A stretch of 64,000 nt of DNA from Streptomyces megasporus (lineage in GTDB: Bacteria; Actinomycetota; Actinomycetes; Streptomycetales; Streptomycetaceae), in assembly GCF_000718985.1 (NCBI RefSeq), contig NZ_JODL01000005.1, forward strand, positions 248,001-312,000, in the 5' to 3' direction. Shown piece after piece: positions 18,569-27,635 of this stretch (positions are counted from its first letter, which is position 1; each line of letters opens with the position of its first letter). A program made the translations under genes and the position numbers. The notes beneath the pieces are model-generated. The model saw only the letters and a list, made by a program, of their open reading frames with translations, did no database searches and was not told the origin of the DNA.

Positions 18569-19791
18569 ATGACGAGCACGGATCTGCGAGTACTGCGCCG
18601 CGAGGACTGGGACGCCTGGTACGGCAACCTCGAACTGGCCTTCGGCGGGGTGGCCGAGGCGCCCGAGGAGAGGGCTCTGTGGCGCGATCTGACCGAGTTC
18701 GACCGGTCGCTCGCCGCCTGGGACGGCGATCGGATCGTCGGCACCGCCGGGGCGTTCTCCTTCGGCCTGTCGGTGCCGGGCGGCGCGATCGTGCCCGCGG
18801 CCGGGGTGACGATGGTGAGCGTGGCCGCGACGCACCGGCGGCGCGGCATCCTGCGCGCCATGATGCGGCGGCAGTTGGACGACGTGCGGGCGGCCGGGGA
18901 GCCGCTGGCGGTGCTGACCGCCTCCGAGCCGGCGATCTACGGGCGCTTCGGCTACGGGATCGCCGCCCGGCACCTGCGCGCGGAGATCGACACGGCCCGG
19001 GTGGGTCTGGAGGTGCCGCCGGGCACGGACGAGGTGCGGCTGCGGTACGCCGATCCCGTCGCGTCGCTCGGGGAGTGCGAGGCGCTGTACGCCGTCCGGG
19101 TGCCCTCCCGGCCCGGCATGGTGGAGCGGCTTCCTGGCTGGGGGTGCTGGACCCGGAGAGCGAGCGGCACGGTGCCTCGCCGCTGCGCTGCGTCCTGGCC
19201 GAGGTCGACGGCGAGCTGCGCGGTTACGCCCGCTACGCCGTCAGGCCGGAGTGGGACGCGTCCGGTGCGAAGGGCACGGTGGTGGTGCGCGACCTGGAGG
19301 CGCTGGACCCGGCCGCGTACGCGGCGCTGTGGCGCTTCCTGTTCGAGACCGACCTGACCTCGACGGTGACGGCCCACTCCCGTCCGGTGGACGATCCGCT
19401 GCTCCACCTGGTCACCGACGTCCGGCGCTGCGGGGTCCGCGTCCGCGACTGGCTGTACCTGCGGCCGGTGGAGGTGGGCGCGGCGCTGGCGGCCCGCCGG
19501 TACGCGGCGCCGGTGGACGTGGTGCTGGAGGTGGAGGACGCCTTCTGTCCCTGGAACGCGGGGCGTTGGCGGTTGACGGGCGACACCTCGGGCGCCTCCT
19601 GCGTCCGCACCGACGACGCGCCCGAACTGGCGCTCGGCGCGAGGGAGTTGGGGGAGGCGTACCTGGGCGGGACGTCCCTGGCCGCGCAGGCGGGCGCCGG
19701 GCGGGTGCGGGAGCTGCGTCCGGGCGCGCTGACCGAGGCGTCGGCCGCGTTCGCCTGGCCCGTCGCGCCGTGGTTGCCGCACGGTTTCTGA
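18569..19791 (+). pseudogene. Eis-like GNAT N-acetyltransferase, interrupted by a frameshift
   Basis: The 5' part (from ATG 18569) encodes a GNAT domain with the acetyl-CoA loop VSVATHRRRGILRAMMRRQ and the Eis-type SEPAIYGRFGYG motif. After RPGMVERLPGW the frame is lost, and the remaining Eis-type protein (VLDPESERHGASPLRCV through PWLPHGF) continues in the next frame to 19791. Restoring one G in the GGGGG run at 19140-19144 would join both parts into about 408 residues. This could be a true mutation or a homopolymer sequencing error. A product stopping at 19357 would lack the second GNAT and sterol-carrier-like domains. Confidence 0.85.
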
Positions 19792-19814
19792 CGGTTCGGC
19801 AAGGCGGGCGCGGG

Positions 19815-20642
19815 TCAGGTCTTCTGGCAGGTGGGGCACCAGAACAGGTTGCGGCCGACGAGCGGGGCGGTGCGGATCTCGTCGCCGCAGACGTGGCAGG
19901 GCATGCCGGCGCGGCGGTAGACGTACACCTCGCCGCCGTGGTCGTCCACGCGCGGCGGGCGCCCCATGGCCTCGGGGGTGTGCTCGGGCCGTACGGTGTC
20001 GATGCGGTTGTGGCGCACGCCCTCGCGCATCAGCTCGACCAGGTCCGCCCAGACGGCCTCCCACTCGGCGCGGGTGAGGTCCCGGCCCGCCCGGTGGGGG
20101 TCGATGTGGTGCCGGAAGAGGACCTCGGCGCGGTAGACGTTGCCGACGCCCGCGACGACCTTCTGGTCCATCAGCAGCGCGGCGACGGTCGTGCGGCTGC
20201 GGGAGATCCGCGCCCAGGCCCGCTCCGGGTCGGCGTCGGCGCGCAGCGGGTCGGGGCCCAGGCGGTCCTCGACGGCCCGCTTGCCCTCCTCGGTGATCAG
20301 TTCGCAGGTGTTGGGCCCGCGCAGGTCGGCGTGGGCGTGGGGGGAGTCGACGGTCGCCAGTCGCAGCCTTATCTGCCCGACGGGGGCGGGAGGCGGCCCG
20401 TCGCCGTGGGAGAAGGCGCCGTACAGGCCGAGGTGGATGTGGATCCAGTCGCCTCCGGCCGGCCCCTCGAAGCCGAGGAAGAGGTGCTTGCCGTGGGCGT
20501 CGGCGCCGGTGAACGTCCGGCCGTCGACGAGGGCGGCTCCGCCGGTGAACCTGCCCTGCGGGCTGGACGCCCGCACGGGCCGGCCGCCGAACCTCCGGTC
20601 GAGGTCGGCGGCCAGCCGGTGGATGGTGTGGCCTTCGGGCAC
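19815..20642 (-). CDS. Fpg/Nei-family DNA glycosylase/AP lyase (endonuclease VIII-like)
   Basis: It removes oxidised bases and cuts at abasic sites. MPEGH at the N-terminus carries the catalytic Pro2 and Glu3; the helix-two-turn-helix motif DQKVVAGVGNVYRAEVLF and a C-terminal zinc finger (CHVCGDEI ... WCPTCQKT) are present. The GPNTCELITEE and HIDP features match the actinobacterial Nei2-like branch rather than Fpg, so 8-oxoguanine is probably not the main substrate. Length is 275 residues. It probably ends the bioY-rpiB-nei operon, 42 bases after rpiB. Confidence 0.92.
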   Translation of the reverse strand: MPEGHTIHRLAADLDRRFGGRPVRASSPQGRFTGGAALVDGRTFTGADAHGKHLFLGFEGPAGGDWIHIHLGLYGAFSHGDGPPPAPVGQIRLRLATVDSPHAHADLRGPNTCELITEEGKRAVEDRLGPDPLRADADPERAWARISRSRTTVAALLMDQKVVAGVGNVYRAEVLFRHHIDPHRAGRDLTRAEWEAVWADLVELMREGVRHNRIDTVRPEHTPEAMGRPPRVDDHGGEVYVYRRAGMPCHVCGDEIRTAPLVGRNLFWCPTCQKT

Positions 20643-20684
20643 GGGTGGGTGCCTGTCTCCTGTGGGTTCGGTCCTGCCGCGGGT

Positions 20685-21173
20685 TCAGTCCTGCTGCGGG
20701 TGGTGGGCGGGGACGGGCGGCAGTTCGCCGGTCCGCTCGTAGTCCGCGAGCATGTCGATGCGGCGGACGTGCCGCTCGTCGCCGGTGAACGGGGTGGCGA
20801 GGAAGGTCTCCACGAACGAGACGGCCTCCTCGGTGGTGTGCATCCGGGCGCCGACGCTGATCACGTTGGCGTTGTTGTGCTCCCGGCCCAGCCGCGCCGT
20901 CTCCCGGCTCCAGGCGAGGGCCGCCCGCACGCCCTTCACCTTGTTGGCCGCGATGGCCTCGCCGTTGCCCGAGCCGCCGATCACGATGCCCAGGGAGCCT
21001 TCGTCGGCGGCCGTGCGCTCCGCGGCGCGCAGGCAGAAGGGCGGGTAGTCGTCCGCGGCGTCGTAGATGTGGGGGCCGCAGTCGACCGGTTCGTGCCCGG
21101 CCTCCTTCAGCCACTGGACGAGGTGGTTCTTCAGTTCGTAACCGGCATGGTCGGAGCCGAGGTACACGCGCAT
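20685..21173 (-). CDS. rpiB: Ribose-5-phosphate isomerase B
   Basis: It interconverts ribose 5-phosphate and ribulose 5-phosphate in the pentose phosphate pathway. The 162-residue LacAB/RpiB protein begins MRVYLGSDHAGYELKNHL with the active-site Asp-His pair. It has GIVIGGSGNGEAIAANK (the anion-binding glycine-rich loop) and HNNANVISVGARMH. The position usually held by a catalytic cysteine in this loop is serine (GGSGNG), as in mycobacterial-type RpiB. The start is 14 bases after bioY, indicating an operon. Confidence 0.93.
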   Translation of the reverse strand: MRVYLGSDHAGYELKNHLVQWLKEAGHEPVDCGPHIYDAADDYPPFCLRAAERTAADEGSLGIVIGGSGNGEAIAANKVKGVRAALAWSRETARLGREHNNANVISVGARMHTTEEAVSFVETFLATPFTGDERHVRRIDMLADYERTGELPPVPAHHPQQD

Positions 21174-21187
21174 GGCAGGGAGTCTAT

Positions 21188-21796
21188 TCACGCGTTCCGG
21201 CCGATCAGCTTCCAGGCCGTGGGAAGGGCTCCCATGGCCAGGGCCGCCTTGAGCGCGTCGCCGACCAGGAAGGGCACCAGGCCCGCGGCGACGGCCTGAC
21301 CGATGGACATGCCTGTGGTCAGCGCCAGGTAGGGGACGCCGACGGCGTAGATGATCGCGGTGCCCACGGCCATGGTCCCGGCCGTGCGCAGCGCTCCGCG
21401 GTCACCGCCGCGGCGAGCCAGGGCGCCGACGGCGACGGCGGCCAGCAGCATGCCGAGGATGTAGCCGAAGGTGGGCACTCCGGCGCCGGAGGCGCCCTCG
21501 GCGAACCACGGCATTCCGGCCGCGCCCGCGGCGGCGTACAGGCCGAGGGAGGCGAGGGCGCGGCGGGCGCCCAGTCCGGCGCCGACCAGGAGGGCGGCGA
21601 AGGTCTGGCCGGTGACCGGGACGGGGGAGCCCGGCACGGGGACGGCGAGCTGCGCCGCCACACCGGTGAGCGCGGCGCCGCCGACGACCAGCGCCACGTC
21701 GCGCAGCCGGGCGCGGGCGGCGGTGGATGCGGGCAGGACGTCGGCGAGGACGCTGCCCGGGCGGACGATCGCGCTGTTCGCGGCGGATGTGCTCAT
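21188..21796 (-). CDS. bioY: Biotin transporter BioY (S component)
   Basis: A 202-residue membrane protein with about six helices. The BioY signature is clear: AVPVPGSPVPVTGQTFAALL, and LGLYAAAGAAGMPWFAEGA. It imports biotin, alone or with a shared energy-coupling factor module; no ecfA or ecfT gene is visible nearby. It heads the bioY-rpiB-nei unit and is divergent from the amino-acid permease across a 322-base gap. Confidence 0.93.
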   Translation of the reverse strand: MSTSAANSAIVRPGSVLADVLPASTAARARLRDVALVVGGAALTGVAAQLAVPVPGSPVPVTGQTFAALLVGAGLGARRALASLGLYAAAGAAGMPWFAEGASGAGVPTFGYILGMLLAAVAVGALARRGGDRGALRTAGTMAVGTAIIYAVGVPYLALTTGMSIGQAVAAGLVPFLVGDALKAALAMGALPTAWKLIGRNA

Positions 21797-22118
21797 CTCA
21801 CGGCTCCGGTGTCGTAGGTGCTTCGGGGGACGACCCGACGTTAACCGACGTCAGCCCCGACTCCCCCGTGAGATTGGCGACAAAGGAGCCGGGCTCGGCT
21901 TGTGGGGTGCGGCCGTGCGGGGGCGGGACGGGGCGGACGCGGCGGGCCGCGCCGTGGTTCCGACGGGCCCACCGGGGTGTACGGAGGGTCACCGGGGTGT
22001 CCGTATGCCGGACAAGGAGCGTGCCTCTTGCCCTCGGGTGGGACCCGCCACCACACTGGCCCGATCCGGAACACGTTGTTCCGTATCCTCGACCCCTCCA
22101 GGACGGCACTCCATCCCC
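21797..22118. promoter_or_regulatory. Divergent promoter region between bioY and the permease, with a direct repeat
   Basis: This gap must hold promoters for both genes. Two copies of CACCGGGGTGT occur at about 21970 and 21990, 20 bases (two helical turns) apart, an arrangement suited to cooperative binding. I could not assign the repeat to a known biotin regulator, and no clear -10/-35 pair stood out. Confidence 0.4.
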
Positions 22119-23531
22119 ATGCCCGGAACACCCGATCTGAAGGCCGAGACCCCTCCCCCCGAGACTCCGGCCGGCTCCGAACGCTCCTCCCTCACCCACG
22201 GTCTGCGACAGCGGCATCTGTCGATGATCGCTCTCGGCGGCGTGATCGGCGCCGGCCTCTTCGTCGGTTCCGGTGCGGGCATCGCCGCCGCCGGCCCGTC
22301 GATCGTGCTGGCGTACGCGGCCTCCGGGCTGCTGGTGATGCTGGTGATGCGGATGCTCGGCGAGATGTCGGCCGCCCACCCCGCCTCCGGTTCCTTCTCC
22401 GTGCACGCCGAACGCGCGATCGGCCCCTGGGCCGGCTTCACCTCCGGGTGGATCTTCTGGACGCTGCTGTGCGTCGCCGTCGCCGCGGAGGCGTTGGGCG
22501 CCGCGGCGATCGTGACCAAGTGGTTCCCGGGCACGCCGGACTGGCTGTGGGTCGCCGTGTTCATGGCGGTTTTCTGCGGGACCAACCTGCTGTCGGTGCG
22601 GAACTTCGGCGAGTACGAGTTCTGGTTCGCCGCCCTGAAGGTCGCCGCGATCGTCCTCTTCCTCCTGCTGGGCGTCGCGGCCGTGCTCGGCCTGCTGCCC
22701 GGCACCGACTCCCCCGGCGCCGCCAACCTCGTCGGCGAGGGCGGCTTCTTCCCGGGCGGCGCGGAGGGTCTGGTGGCCGGTCTGTTGGCCTCCCTCTTCG
22801 CCTACGGCGGCCTGGAGACGGTGACCATCGCGGCGGCCGAGTCCCAGGACCCGGTGCGGGGCGTGGCGAAGGCCGTGCGCACGGCGATGTGGCGCATCGC
22901 CGTCTTCTACGTCGGTTCGATGCTGGTGATCGTCACGCTGATCCCCTGGCACGACGAGTCGGTGCTGTCCGGCCCGTACGCCGCCGTGCTGGACCACCTG
23001 GGCATCCCGGCCGCCGCGCAGATCATGAACGTCGTGGTGCTGGTCGCCCTGCTGTCGGCGATGAACGCCAACATCTACGGCGCCTCGCGCATGGCGTACT
23101 CCCTGATCCGCCGGGGCGAGGGCCCCGCCTTCCTGGGGAAGGTCTCCGACGGCGTGCCGCGCCGGGCGGTGCTGGCCTCCTCGGCCTTCGGGTTCTTCGC
23201 GGTGCTGCTGAGCTTCTGGTGGCCCGACACCGTGTTCACCTGGCTGCTGAACATGGTGGGCGCGGCCGTGCTGGTGGTCTGGAGCTTCATCGCGGTCTCC
23301 CAGTTGCGCACGCGCCGGAGGCTGGAGCGCGAGGCGCCGGAGAGGCTGGTGGTGCGGATGTGGCTGTTCCCCGCGCTGACCTGGGCGTCGTTGGCGGGGG
23401 TGGCCGTGGTGCTGCTGTTGATGCTCCGCCAGGACGACACCCGCGTCCAGCTCGCCTTCACCGCCGGGCTCACGCTGGCCCTGGCCGCCGTCGGCCTGCT
23501 CCGGCAGCGGATGGCGGCGCGCGCCCGGTAG
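22119..23531 (+). CDS. Amino-acid permease (APC superfamily)
   Basis: A 470-residue membrane protein with about 12 helices. The first helix has the APC family motif IALGGVIGAGLFVGSGAGI, and the gene belongs to the AAT branch (proton-driven amino-acid uptake), also suggested by PASGSFSVHAERAIGPWAG and MNANIYGASRMAYSL. The substrate cannot be told from sequence; GABA, aromatic or basic amino acids are typical. The start is the ATG at 22119 after the divergent promoter region; the frame extends upstream only as antisense shadow of bioY. Confidence 0.9.
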   Translation: MPGTPDLKAETPPPETPAGSERSSLTHGLRQRHLSMIALGGVIGAGLFVGSGAGIAAAGPSIVLAYAASGLLVMLVMRMLGEMSAAHPASGSFSVHAERAIGPWAGFTSGWIFWTLLCVAVAAEALGAAAIVTKWFPGTPDWLWVAVFMAVFCGTNLLSVRNFGEYEFWFAALKVAAIVLFLLLGVAAVLGLLPGTDSPGAANLVGEGGFFPGGAEGLVAGLLASLFAYGGLETVTIAAAESQDPVRGVAKAVRTAMWRIAVFYVGSMLVIVTLIPWHDESVLSGPYAAVLDHLGIPAAAQIMNVVVLVALLSAMNANIYGASRMAYSLIRRGEGPAFLGKVSDGVPRRAVLASSAFGFFAVLLSFWWPDTVFTWLLNMVGAAVLVVWSFIAVSQLRTRRRLEREAPERLVVRMWLFPALTWASLAGVAVVLLLMLRQDDTRVQLAFTAGLTLALAAVGLLRQRMAARAR

Positions 23532-23562
23532 CCCGGCCGGATTCCATCGGCCGGAGTGCACG

Positions 23563-23605
23563 CCTTGTTGCCGGAGATTGCTTGTTGCGCATAGCGTGCA
23601 ACAAG
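23563..23605. promoter_or_regulatory. Operator-like dyad with an extra half-site and no adjacent gene
   Basis: Arms CTTGTTGC (23581-23588) and GCAACAAG (23598-23605) form a perfect eight-base dyad with a nine-base centre. A third copy, CCTTGTTGC, lies 17 bases upstream at 23563. The layout resembles binding sites of Lrp/AsnC or GntR-type regulators, but neither neighbouring gene reads away from it. Confidence 0.55.
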
Positions 23606-23735
23606 GTTCGTCGCCCGCCGGCCGTGTGCCGTCCCCGCCCCCGTCGTGGGACGTCCGCCGTGGACGTGATCGTCTTCTCACCGTCACCGCCGCGAAGGAC
23701 CCGCGAAGAACACGGCCCCGGCGCCGGACGGAGAA

Positions 23736-23776
23736 GGGCACGGCCCCGCGCCGCCTCGGTGCGCGGGGCCGTGCCC
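23736..23776. terminator. Terminator downstream of the DsbA-family gene
   Basis: A perfect 16-base stem (GGGCACGGCCCCGCGC / GCGCGGGGCCGTGCCC) with a nine-base loop lies about 60 bases past the stop of the minus-strand gene at 23838. Confidence 0.85.
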
Positions 23777-23837
23777 GTCCCTCGGGCCGGGCCGGGAGGA
23801 CCGGCTCGGCCGTTCTCAGTCGTCGCTCGACCGTCGC

Positions 23838-24488
23838 TCAGTCGTCGAACCGCGGTTCCTCGGTGCGGGTCCGCTTCAGCTCGTAGAAGCCCGGAGTGGA
23901 GGCCACCAGCAGCGTGCCGTCCCACAGTTGGGCCGCGGCCTCGCCCTTGGGGGCCGGGGTGACGACGGGACCGAAGAAGGCGACCTGCTTCCCGTCCGCG
24001 CCCGGCACGGCGATCACCGGGGTGCCGACGTCCTCGCCGACCAGGGTGATGCCCTCCTCGTGCGAGGCCCGCAGCCGCTCGTCGTACACGTCCGTGTCCG
24101 CCGCGTCCGCCAGCTCCTCCGGGAGGCCGACCTCCGCCAGGGCGTCGACGATCGTCTCGCGCTCGGCGGGACGCCCCTGGTTGTGGAAGCGGGTGCCGAG
24201 GGCGGTGTAGAGCGGGCCGAGCACCTCGGTGCCGTGCTTCTGCTCCGCCGCGATCAGCACGCGCACCGGGCCCCAGGCGGTCCGCAGCAACTCGACGTAC
24301 TCCGGCGGCAGTTCGTCGAGCCGATTCTCGTTGAGCACGGCCAGGCTCATCACGTGCCAGCGCACGTCGACGGGCCGGACCTTCTCCACCTCCAGCATCC
24401 ACCGGGAGGTCATCCAGGCCCAGGGGCACAGGGGGTCGAACCAGAAGTCGGCCGGCGTTCTGGTCGCGTTCTCGGACGTCTGGGGCAC
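23838..24488 (-). CDS. Mycothiol-dependent nitroreductase (Rv2466c-like) DsbA-family protein
   Basis: A 216-residue thioredoxin-fold protein closely resembling M. tuberculosis Rv2466c: [60 protein letters not shown] and [14 protein letters not shown] all align. Rv2466c uses mycothiol as reductant, in keeping with an actinomycete. The active site here is CPWA; as I recall, the mycobacterial protein has CPWC, so the second cysteine is absent and a monothiol mechanism with mycothiol is likely. The N-terminal methionine at 24488 fits the domain start. Confidence 0.85.
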   Translation of the reverse strand: MPQTSENATRTPADFWFDPLCPWAWMTSRWMLEVEKVRPVDVRWHVMSLAVLNENRLDELPPEYVELLRTAWGPVRVLIAAEQKHGTEVLGPLYTALGTRFHNQGRPAERETIVDALAEVGLPEELADAADTDVYDERLRASHEEGITLVGEDVGTPVIAVPGADGKQVAFFGPVVTPAPKGEAAAQLWDGTLLVASTPGFYELKRTRTEEPRFDD

Positions 24489-24514
24489 GTGGTTCTCCTC
24501 GTCTCGCGGGGTCT

Positions 24515-24548
24515 CACGGGTTCACACGGGTTCACACGGGTTCACACG
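24515..24548. repeat. Ten-base tandem repeat (TTCACACGGG)
   Basis: Three full copies of TTCACACGGG, the third with its end changed, and a partial copy in front lie upstream of the DsbA-family gene start and 200 bases before pepN. They could be slippage products or a binding array. Confidence 0.6.
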
Positions 24549-24753
24549 ATCGGCGGTGGTCGCCCGCGGACGTCGGCGGCAGGAGGCGGACGACCGCGGG
24601 ACACGCTCCCGGGAGAACGTCGGGGACGGCCCGCCGCATTCCCGGCCGCGGCGCCGGCCACGCCGTCCGGGGCACGGTCGAGCGCATGGTGGAGCACCTC
24701 ACATGCGATCCTGGCTCTTCCGTGTTCGACATGTGAGACGAGGGAGTCACGAC

Positions 24754-27357
24754 GTGCCCGGTGAGAACCTGACCCGCGACGAGGCCCGGGAACGTGCCCG
24801 GCTGCTGACCGTGGACGGGTACGAAGTCGCGCTCGATCTACGGTCCGCGATCGGGCCCCACACCGGGCACGGGCCGCGCACCTTCCGTTCCACCACCACG
24901 ATCCGCTTCCGCTGCGCCGAGCCCGGCGCCTCCACCTTCGCCGACCTGCTCGCGCCCTCGGTCTCCTCGGTGACCCTCAACGGCCGCGAACTGGACGTCG
25001 GCGAGGTGTTCGACGGCACGCGCGTCGCCCTGGACGGCCTGGCCGCCGAGAACACGCTGATCGTGGACGCGCGGTGCGCGTACAGCCGCACCGGCGAGGG
25101 GATGCACCACTTCGTCGACCCCGAGGACGGCGAGACCTACCTCTACACCCAGTACGAGCCCGCCGACGCCCGACGGGTCTTCGCCAACTTCGAACAGCCC
25201 GACCTCAAGGCGCCCTTCACCTTCACCGTCACCGCCCCCGCCGACTGGACGGTGCTGAGCAACGGCGCGCGCGAAGGGGAGCCGGAGCCGATCGGCGACG
25301 GCGCGGCCGTGTGGCGGTTCGCGACGACCAAGCCCATCTCGACGTACATCACCACCGTTCTCGCCGGCCCGTACCACCACGTCACCGACGTCTACCGGCG
25401 TGCCCTGCCGGACGGGAGCGAACTGGTGATCCCGCTGGGCGCGCTGTGCCGCAAGGGCTTGGCCCGCCACTTCGACGCCGAGGACGTCTTCACCGTCACC
25501 AAGCAGGGCCTGGACTTCTTCCACGACCACTTCGACTACCCGTACCCGTTCGGCAAGTACGACCAGGCGTTCGTGCCGGAGTACAACCTCGGCGCGATGG
25601 AGAACCCGGGGTGCGTGACCTTCCGCGAGGAGTTCGTCTTCCGCGGCAAGGTGACCGGCGCCGCCTACGAGAACCGGGCCAACGTCATCCTCCACGAGAT
25701 GGCGCACATGTGGTTCGGCGACCTGGTCACCATGGAGTGGTGGGACGACCTGTGGCTCAAGGAGTCCTTCGCCGACTTCATGGGCACCTTCTCCATGGTC
25801 GAGGCCACCCGGTTCGCCGATGGCTGGATCACCTTCGCCAACCGCCGCAAGGCGTGGGCGTACCGCGCCGACCAGCTCCCCTCCACGCACCCGATCACCG
25901 CCGACATCCGGGACCTGGAGGACGCCAAACTCAACTTCGACGGCATCACCTACGCCAAGGGCGCCTCCGTCCTCAAACAGCTCGTCGCCTATGTGGGGCG
26001 GGACGCCTTCCTGGAGGGCGCGCGCCGGTACTTCAAGCGCCACGAGTGGGGCAACACCCGGCTCGAACACCTGTTGGCGGTCCTGGAGGAGACCTCCGGA
26101 CGCGACATGTCCGCCTGGGCGCGGGCGTGGCTCCAGACGGCGGGCGTCAACTCCCTGACGCCGCGCGTCGCCTACGGTTCCTCGGGCCGCATCACCGAGT
26201 TGGCCGTCGTCCAGGAGGCGCCCGAGGAGCACCCGACGCTGCGCCCCCACCGGGTGGCGGTCGGCCTGTACCGGCGGCAGAGCGCGGGCGGTCCGCTGGA
26301 GCGCTACGCCCGCGCGGAGGTGGACGTCACCGGTGCGCGGACGGTCGTGGAGGAGCTGACCGGGGCCGAGCGGCCGGAGCTGATCCTCGTCAACGACGAC
26401 GACCTGACGTTCTGCAAGGTCCGCTTCGACGAGGCGTCCCTGGACACCCTCCGCGAGCACCTGGGCTCGATCACCGACCCCCTGACGCGGGCCCTGTGCT
26501 GGTCGGCGCTGTGGGACCTCACCCGCGACGCGCTGCTGCCCGCCCGCGACTTCCTCGACCTGCTGCTGCGCTTCGGCGGCCAGGAGAGCGACATCGGCGT
26601 GGTGCAGATGCTGCACGCCTGGGCGCGCACGGCCCTGGTCCACTACGTCGCGCCCGACGCGCGCGAGGAGTGCGGTCGCGCCCTCGCCCGCGGCGCGCTG
26701 CGGCATCTGCGGCAGGCCGAGCCGGGCAGCGACCACCAGCTCGCCTGGGCACGGTTCTTCGCGGCCGTCGCACACGACGAGCCCGACCTGCGCCTGCTGG
26801 ACACGCTGCTGGAGGGGACCGGCCGGATCGACGGGCTGGAGGTCGACCAGGAGCTGCGCTGGACGCTCCTGGAGCCCCTGGCCGCCCACGGTGTCGCCGA
26901 CGAGGCGCGGCTGGCGGCCGAACTGGCCCGCGACGACACCGCCTCCGGCAAGCGGCACCAGGTGCGCTGCCTGGCCTCGCGGCCGGACCCCGAGGTCAAG
27001 GCGCGGGCGTGGACGGACGTGGTGGACTCCGACCGGCTCTCCAACGCGCTGGTGGAGGCGACCATCTCCGGCTTCGACCAGCCGAGGCAGCGGGAACTCC
27101 TGGCGCCCTACGCGCGACGGTACTTCGAGGCGATCGAGCGGGTCTGGGCCGAGCGGTCCATCGAGATCGGCATGGCGATCGTCCGCGGCCTGTACCCCGC
27201 CCTCCAGGACAGCCGGACCGTGCTGGAGCTGACGGACGCCTGGCTGGAGAGCCACCGGGACGCGCCCCCGGCGCTGCGGCGGCTGGTGCTGGAGGCCCGC
27301 GACGACACGGCGCGGGCCCTGCGGGCGCAGCGGTGCGACGCGGCGGCGGGCGCCTGA
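24754..27357 (+). CDS. pepN: Aminopeptidase N (M1 family), first copy
   Basis: A cytoplasmic zinc aminopeptidase that removes N-terminal residues from peptides. The 867-residue protein shows the substrate-binding GAMEN motif (YNLGAMENPGCVTF), the zinc site VILHEMAHMWFGDLV with the third ligand in LWLKESFADF, and the ERAP1-like C-terminal helical domain. The GTG at 24754 (VPGENLTRDEARERARLL) has AGGGAG seven bases upstream. A second, clearly paralogous gene lies 1.5 kb away in the opposite direction. Confidence 0.94.
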   Translation: MPGENLTRDEARERARLLTVDGYEVALDLRSAIGPHTGHGPRTFRSTTTIRFRCAEPGASTFADLLAPSVSSVTLNGRELDVGEVFDGTRVALDGLAAENTLIVDARCAYSRTGEGMHHFVDPEDGETYLYTQYEPADARRVFANFEQPDLKAPFTFTVTAPADWTVLSNGAREGEPEPIGDGAAVWRFATTKPISTYITTVLAGPYHHVTDVYRRALPDGSELVIPLGALCRKGLARHFDAEDVFTVTKQGLDFFHDHFDYPYPFGKYDQAFVPEYNLGAMENPGCVTFREEFVFRGKVTGAAYENRANVILHEMAHMWFGDLVTMEWWDDLWLKESFADFMGTFSMVEATRFADGWITFANRRKAWAYRADQLPSTHPITADIRDLEDAKLNFDGITYAKGASVLKQLVAYVGRDAFLEGARRYFKRHEWGNTRLEHLLAVLEETSGRDMSAWARAWLQTAGVNSLTPRVAYGSSGRITELAVVQEAPEEHPTLRPHRVAVGLYRRQSAGGPLERYARAEVDVTGARTVVEELTGAERPELILVNDDDLTFCKVRFDEASLDTLREHLGSITDPLTRALCWSALWDLTRDALLPARDFLDLLLRFGGQESDIGVVQMLHAWARTALVHYVAPDAREECGRALARGALRHLRQAEPGSDHQLAWARFFAAVAHDEPDLRLLDTLLEGTGRIDGLEVDQELRWTLLEPLAAHGVADEARLAAELARDDTASGKRHQVRCLASRPDPEVKARAWTDVVDSDRLSNALVEATISGFDQPRQRELLAPYARRYFEAIERVWAERSIEIGMAIVRGLYPALQDSRTVLELTDAWLESHRDAPPALRRLVLEARDDTARALRAQRCDAAAGA

Positions 27358-27390
27358 TCCGTCCACCGGCCCCGCTCGGGGCCGAACCGA

Positions 27391-27448
27391 GCGCCCGCCC
27401 GGCACAACCCGGCACGCCCCGGCACGCCGGAGCGTGCCGGGCGGGCGC
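27391..27448 (+). terminator. Terminator of the first pepN gene
   Basis: A perfect 15-base stem (GCGCCCGCCCGGCAC / GTGCCGGGCGGGCGC) encloses a loop that itself repeats CCCGGCAC. It begins 34 bases after the pepN stop. Confidence 0.75.
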
Positions 27449-27635
27449 ACGGAGGACGGTGACAGACGGTGACACGGCCTGTTCCGTCACCGGTCTCCGC
27501 CCCGTCTCCGACGTGTGAGCCGTCCGCTCCCGATCGGCACTCGAACGCCCACGCTTGAGGACAGGCTTGTCCGGATTCGTCGACAGCCGCGTAACAGAGG
27601 TTGGCCGGCGGAACGGGGACGGGAATCGCGGGGAC

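Larger units (their letters stand above)
23532..23837. other. Intergenic region with terminators and an orphan dyad, no gene seen
   Basis: It contains a small hairpin after the permease (CCGGCCG / CGGCCGG at 23533-23554), the operator-like dyad described separately, and a strong terminator. A 102-codon open frame on the plus strand is Arg-rich and looks like chance. Confidence 0.5.

Noticed and set aside
23578..23886. A 102-codon plus-strand frame near the orphan dyad
   Set aside because: Arg-rich, crosses a strong terminator and overlaps the DsbA-family gene in antisense.
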